DNA of 64,000 nucleotides from NCBI GenBank assembly GCA_958450325.1, contig OY288249.1:63862166-63926165 (forward strand), written 5' to 3'. Shown here piece by piece: positions 59,754 to 64,000 of this stretch. The notes below the pieces were generated by a model that saw only the letters and a list, made by a program, of their open reading frames with translations, was not told the DNA's origin and searched no databases. Numbering within the stretch: the first letter of the stretch is position 1; every line of letters begins with the position of its first letter. The position numbers and the translations under genes are program-made. The stretch is from Agrostemma githago (Eukaryota > Streptophyta > Magnoliopsida > Caryophyllales > Caryophyllaceae).

Positions 59754-60917
59754 ATGGAATCTGACTATGGAGTAGGGAAAGCAATTGAAGACCAGCGGGA
59801 AGGGTTTGTGTGGGACGTGGGGGATGATCTGGAGCGGACACAGGACGACTTCACGCTGGTGGGAAAGATATGGTCTGTTCGGGCGGTCAACGTGAAAGCG
59901 GCGGTCGAAACCATGGTGAAGGTATGGCAGACGCGGGGCACCATCGTAGGTAATGTTCTCGATGCTAAAGAGCGTATTTTTCTGTTTCGTTTTGAGTCAG
60001 AAAAAGATAAGCAAATGGTTGTCGAAGGACAACCATGGCACTTTGATAAGCATATTTGGTGTTTTAATGACCCAATTGAAGAGGGTAGGATCTCGGAGAC
60101 TCCCCTATACCATGTTCCCCTGTGGGCTCGTGTATACGACTTACCAATTAGGGGAAAGGCTAAGGAAGAGAATATACGTCACATCGGTAATCAGTTAGGC
60201 TCTTTTATTTGTGCTGATCAGGGATCTATGACGGGGGTGGAGAAGGCTATACGGGTGCGTGTTCTACACGACGTTCGGCTGCCTTTACGGGATAAGGTTG
60301 ATATTTTAATGCCGTCAGGGGGGCGGGTGTCTTTCCCTGTCAAATATGAGAGAGTTCCTAACTTCTGTTACGGGTGTGGAGTTCTGGGTCACGGGGAAAA
60401 AGAATGTGAGGAGGGGCCTTTTGAGGAAGGCGAACTACATTTTGGCGAGTCACTTAGGGCATCTCCATGGAAGGCGACCAAATTAGGGGCGGAGACGAGC
60501 AATAGAAGAGGACGAGACTTGAGGGAGGAGTTTGAGGAGGAGATTAAGCGGACAGAACTCGAGGTTGTGAACAGCCTGGTAGAGAAACTGCAAGCGATTG
60601 CAGTACAAACTAGGGTCAAGAGTAAGGAGAGGATGGAGGTTGAGGTTTCTACGCACGGGGTGCAGAGGGAGGAGAATGGGGACGATCGGGGTACCAATGT
60701 TGTTGTTGTGGGATCGGGGGAGCTGGATAGTGGGTGGGGAACTCCTCGGGGACAGGGGAGTGGAGTGAAGGGCTTGGAGCGGAGATTTATTAAAATCATA
60801 TCCGGCAAGAGAAGAGGAGGGCAGGAGAGTTCGGTGGCAGGGGGGATGTTGTGGGAGTGGGGAGTAAACGACGGTGTGAGCAGGAGGGGGGTGATGAGGA
60901 GGACGAAGGGTGTGTAG
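59754..60917 (+). CDS. LINE ORF1 protein (DUF4283, CCHC)
   Basis: 387 codons from ATG 59754; the frame is open a little further upstream but only from a TTG. A DUF4283-type RNA-binding region comes first (FTLVGKIWSVRAVN..WHFDKHIWCFND..PLWARVYDLP), then a CCHC knuckle CYGCGVLGHGEKEC at about 60366-60407. A charged, low-complexity tail follows. In plant LINEs ORF1 binds the element RNA in cis. No stop or frameshift was seen. Confidence 0.85.
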   Translation: MESDYGVGKAIEDQREGFVWDVGDDLERTQDDFTLVGKIWSVRAVNVKAAVETMVKVWQTRGTIVGNVLDAKERIFLFRFESEKDKQMVVEGQPWHFDKHIWCFNDPIEEGRISETPLYHVPLWARVYDLPIRGKAKEENIRHIGNQLGSFICADQGSMTGVEKAIRVRVLHDVRLPLRDKVDILMPSGGRVSFPVKYERVPNFCYGCGVLGHGEKECEEGPFEEGELHFGESLRASPWKATKLGAETSNRRGRDLREEFEEEIKRTELEVVNSLVEKLQAIAVQTRVKSKERMEVEVSTHGVQREENGDDRGTNVVVVGSGELDSGWGTPRGQGSGVKGLERRFIKIISGKRRGGQESSVAGGMLWEWGVNDGVSRRGVMRRTKGV

Positions 60918-61008
60918 GGGGTGGAAAACGAAGGTGTGATAGGAGTAGTTTCGATGATATTTCTATGAAAGTAGCGGATGCTGGCGGAGACCAGCACCGC
61001 GAACAACA

Positions 61009-64000
61009 ATGAAAATATTAAGCTGGAACTGTCAGGGGTTGGGCAATCCCCTGACGGTGAGCTCCCTCCGGGATAGGTGTTGGAGGGAGAGCCCAAACAT
61101 CGTTTTCGTCATGGAAACGATGATTAGTGGTAGTGATTTAGAGTCGGTTCGAAATAAGTGCGATTTTCGCGCAGGTATTTGTATGAGTAGTGTAGGTAGA
61201 TCAGGAGGTCTTGGTTTTTGGTGGAGGGATATTGAGGCCGAGTTGGTGACTTACGACGAACATCACGTGTGCATTGAGGTCACCAATCGGGAGGGTGGTA
61301 CGAAGTGGAGAGCCATAGGAATCTATGGGTGGCCGGAGGCTAGCAATAAATTTCGAACGTGGGCTATGATACGGAGGCTTTGTGAGGGGAGCGAGGTCCC
61401 GACCATCTGCTTCGGGGATTTCAACGAGATATTAAGTGCAAATGAGAAGGAAGGGGGGAGTTATCGAGGAGAAAGACAAATGGATGCGTTTCGAACAACC
61501 TTGGATGATTGTGAACTCCGCGATCTCGGGTATAGGCGCAACCCTTTTACTTGGCAAAGAGGGCGTGGGGTAGAGCGTTTTATACGAGAACGTTTGGATC
61601 GTGGAGTGGCTAACCCGGGATGGTGCGCGTTATATCCAAACGCGATCGTCCATAATTGTCCTATATATGCCTCTGATCACGCGCCTATTTTCATTGATGG
61701 GTCGGTCCAGCCTCGTAGAAGGGGAGGGCGAAGAAACTTCAGATTTGAACCGATGTGGCTGGCTGAGCCATCTTGCCGATCAATTGTGGAGGAAGGGTGG
61801 AATAGTGGGGAGGGGGAGCTGATCACTGACTATATTGCCAGGTGCTCGTCCCGGCTTGCGAGGTGGGCGAGGACTACTTTCGGAGATGTGCGAGCTCGAC
61901 TCAGGGCGAGGGAGAAAGAACTTGAGAGATGGCAAAGGCGGCCCCCTTCAAGCGACATGTTAGACAAATGCACTAGAATTGTTGAGGAAATTGATTCTTT
62001 ACGTAAGCAGGTGGAATCGTTCTGGTACATGAGAGCTCGGAAAACTGAGTTACGTGATGGAGATAAGAATACGGGATATTTCCATCATAAAGCTAATCAG
62101 AGGCGGAGGCGGAACCGGATTGTGGGACTTGAACGAGACGACGGATCATGGGTCGCGGGTGAGGAGGAAATTAGAGAAGTGATTCAGACCTATTACACAA
62201 ACCTCTTTGCGTCTGAGGGGTCATATGGGGAGGAGGACGTGCTCCGGTGTGTTAGCCCGATGGTGACGGCTGAAATGAATGCTGGGCTTACGAGGCAGGT
62301 CACTGATGATGAAGTCAAAACCGCTCTCTTTGATATGCACCCGAACAAGGCACCGGGACCGGATGGTTTTCATGCGCTTTTCTATTAGAAGCACTGGGAT
62401 ATTGTCGGGCCCGAGATTTGCAGGTTTGTTCGGACTTGGTGGATGAGCGGGGGTGATCTGAGTAATATTAACAAAACTTCAGTGGTCCTGATTCCGAAAA
62501 CAGGTAACCCTCGTAAAATTACTGAGTATCGCCCGATAAGTCTATGTAATGTTATTTATAAGATTATATCGAAGACTTTGGCGAATCGCCTAAAAGGTAT
62601 CATGAATAGCATTGTTACGGAAAATCAGAGTGCTTTCACTCGGGGTCGGCTTATCACGGATAATGCTATTATTGCGTTTGAAATTTTCCATGCTATGAAG
62701 CGGGGAGGAGAGGGACGGGCGGGGAATGTGGCGTTGAAGCTCGATATGAGCAAAGCATACGACAGAGTGGAATGGAGCTTTCTCGAAGCTATGCTGCGTC
62801 GATTGGGGTTCGCAGAGTTGTGGGTACGACGTGTTATGGAGTGCATCTCGACCGTGAGCCATTCTTTTGTTGTGAATGGCACGCCTTCCGGAGAGGTGAG
62901 ACCGACTAGAGGATTGAGACAGGGTGATCCCATCTCACCGTATCTTTTTCTCTTATGTGCTGATGCTTTCTCGTATCTTATTAAGAAAGCAGCAGCTGAG
63001 AGGAAAGTACACGGTATTAGCATTTGTCGAGGGGCGCCTCGAATATCCCACCTATTTTTTGCTGATGACTGTATTCTTTTTTCTAGAGCAACTGAAGGGG
63101 AATGCTCCGTTTTAGCTAACTTGATTAGCCAGTATGAAGGAGCATCGGGTCAGAAAATTAATTATTCTAAGACAGAAGTTGTCTTTAGCAAGAAAGTCTC
63201 GGTCCAAAATCGGGTGGGGATTAAACGAATTATGGGGGTAAGGGAGGTAGACAAGCATGAGAAGTACCTTGGATTACCTACTATTGTTGGGCGCTCTAAG
63301 AAAGTGGTTTTTGCAAGCATCAAGGAACGAATATGGAAGAAAGTGCAGGGATGGAAGGAGAAACTGTTGTCTAAACCTGGGAAGGAGGTTCTTATAAAGG
63401 CAGTAGCGCAATCTATACCTACCTACATGATGAGTGTCTTTGCGGTGCCCGAGGGTATGATTTCCGAGATAAATGCAGTCATGGCTCGGTTTTGGTGGGG
63501 GTCGTCTGACACCCGAAAGCGCATTCACTGGAAGGCATGGGATAAATTATGCACTCCAAAGCATGAGGGTGGTTTGGGATTCCGGGACCTAAGTGCGTTT
63601 AATCAGGCTTTACTAGCCAAGCAGGTTTGGAGACTTCACGCGAACCCTACATCGCTTGTAGCTCGGGTTCTCAAGGCACGGTATTTTAAGCATGACGACG
63701 TTCTTGAGGCACGAAGAGGGCACGATCCAAGCTATTGTTGGAGAAGCCTTTGGGGAGCGAAGTCGTTGTTGCTTGACGGGCTGAAGTGGCGGGTTGGAAA
63801 TGGGTCAAAAATCAACGTTTGGAATGATGCCTGGTTACCGGGACAGACTTCCTCGCGCATTCCGACACCGAATCTTGAGGCCGACCCGGCTATGACGGTT
63901 GCAGCTTTTATCGACCAGCAGAGTGGGACCTGGATGCTTGATAAACTGATTGATACTCTTAACCCGCTTGATGCTCGAGATGCTATGTCACTTCCCCTTA
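61009..64000 (+). pseudogene. LINE ORF2 (endonuclease + reverse transcriptase), one stop, truncated by window
   Basis: ATG 61009 begins MKILSWNCQGLGNP, the start of the AP-type endonuclease. Further motifs are VMETMISG, CFGDFNEI and SDHAPIF, covering about residues 1-230. A linker leads into reverse transcriptase with NKAPGPDGF, then TAG at 62386-62388 (FY*KHWDIVG, where glutamine is usual). After it the same frame runs open to the last base with IPKTGNP, YRPISLCN, LKLDMSKAYDRVEW, RGLRQGDPISPYLF and the catalytic FADD at 63058-63069. The zinc-binding and RNase H portions would follow outside the window. The enzyme nicks target DNA and copies the LINE RNA in place. Confidence 0.9.

Larger units (their letters stand above)
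59520..64000 (+). mobile_element. L1-type LINE, 3' part beyond the window
   Basis: A 5' leader (from roughly 59520; the exact 5' end is unclear) is followed by ORF1 (59754-60917), a 91-bp gap, and ORF2 (61009 to the window end). This is the usual plant L1 layout. Only one lesion was found in the visible 4.2 kb of coding sequence. Confidence 0.9.

Overview
This is a repeat-dominated segment of a plant (eudicot) nuclear genome. Frequent ACTCCGTA-type words and the retrotransposon families are compatible with Caryophyllales, but that placement is only a guess. I can support one ordinary host gene, a small three-exon RIN4/NOI-domain gene at 51430-54186 on the + strand. Nearly everything else is transposable elements, many nested inside one another, and several insertions are proved by target-site duplications (TSDs) that I could read directly.

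Layout. 1-1773: fragment of a Ty3-type element with ~277-bp tandem units. 1774-17583: minus-strand Athila-like Ty3 element (truncated left LTR, PPT, gag-like ORF with one stop, tRNA-Asp-type PBS, complete 2.4-kb right LTR). Inside it lies a 7.16-kb CACTA transposon (4395-11550, TSD ATG), which itself carries two TIR elements (A, B) and a Cassandra TRIM with its 5S-rRNA-like promoter. 17584-21879: Helitron end, CACTA-like remnant with a 1.86-kb solo LTR (TSD GTTAC), and two Stowaway-like MITEs. 21880-50884: one Ty1/copia element (TSD AACTT at both ends) whose 166-bp 3' LTR is stretched over 24.9 kb by later insertions. These are four TIR elements in or beside its TA tract (C, D, E, and the giant F, 32469-46924) and a Stowaway-like MITE that was in turn hit by an element leaving a 3.5-kb solo LTR (TSD TAAAT). 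50885-54581: promoter, NOI gene and downstream flank. 54582-59033: Helitron-like territory with a tRNA-derived SINE. About 59520-64000: L1-type LINE running off the window.

The most interesting system is the set of six TIR elements A-F. All lie in or beside TA microsatellites. Five show clear terminal similarity (C is weak), and each is filled with its own short dispersed motif (TTTTAGCGTACCC, GTTACTTTAA, AACTTCAA, GTTACTCTAAC or AGTCACAC). F is the only coding member. It has a FAR1/SWIM/CCHC MULE transposase on the minus strand, a ULP-like (C48 cysteine protease) gene with two tandem protease modules on the + strand, and a duplicated 92-residue gene of unknown function. The transposase and protease genes are decayed by stops and frameshifts; one copy of the small gene is open.
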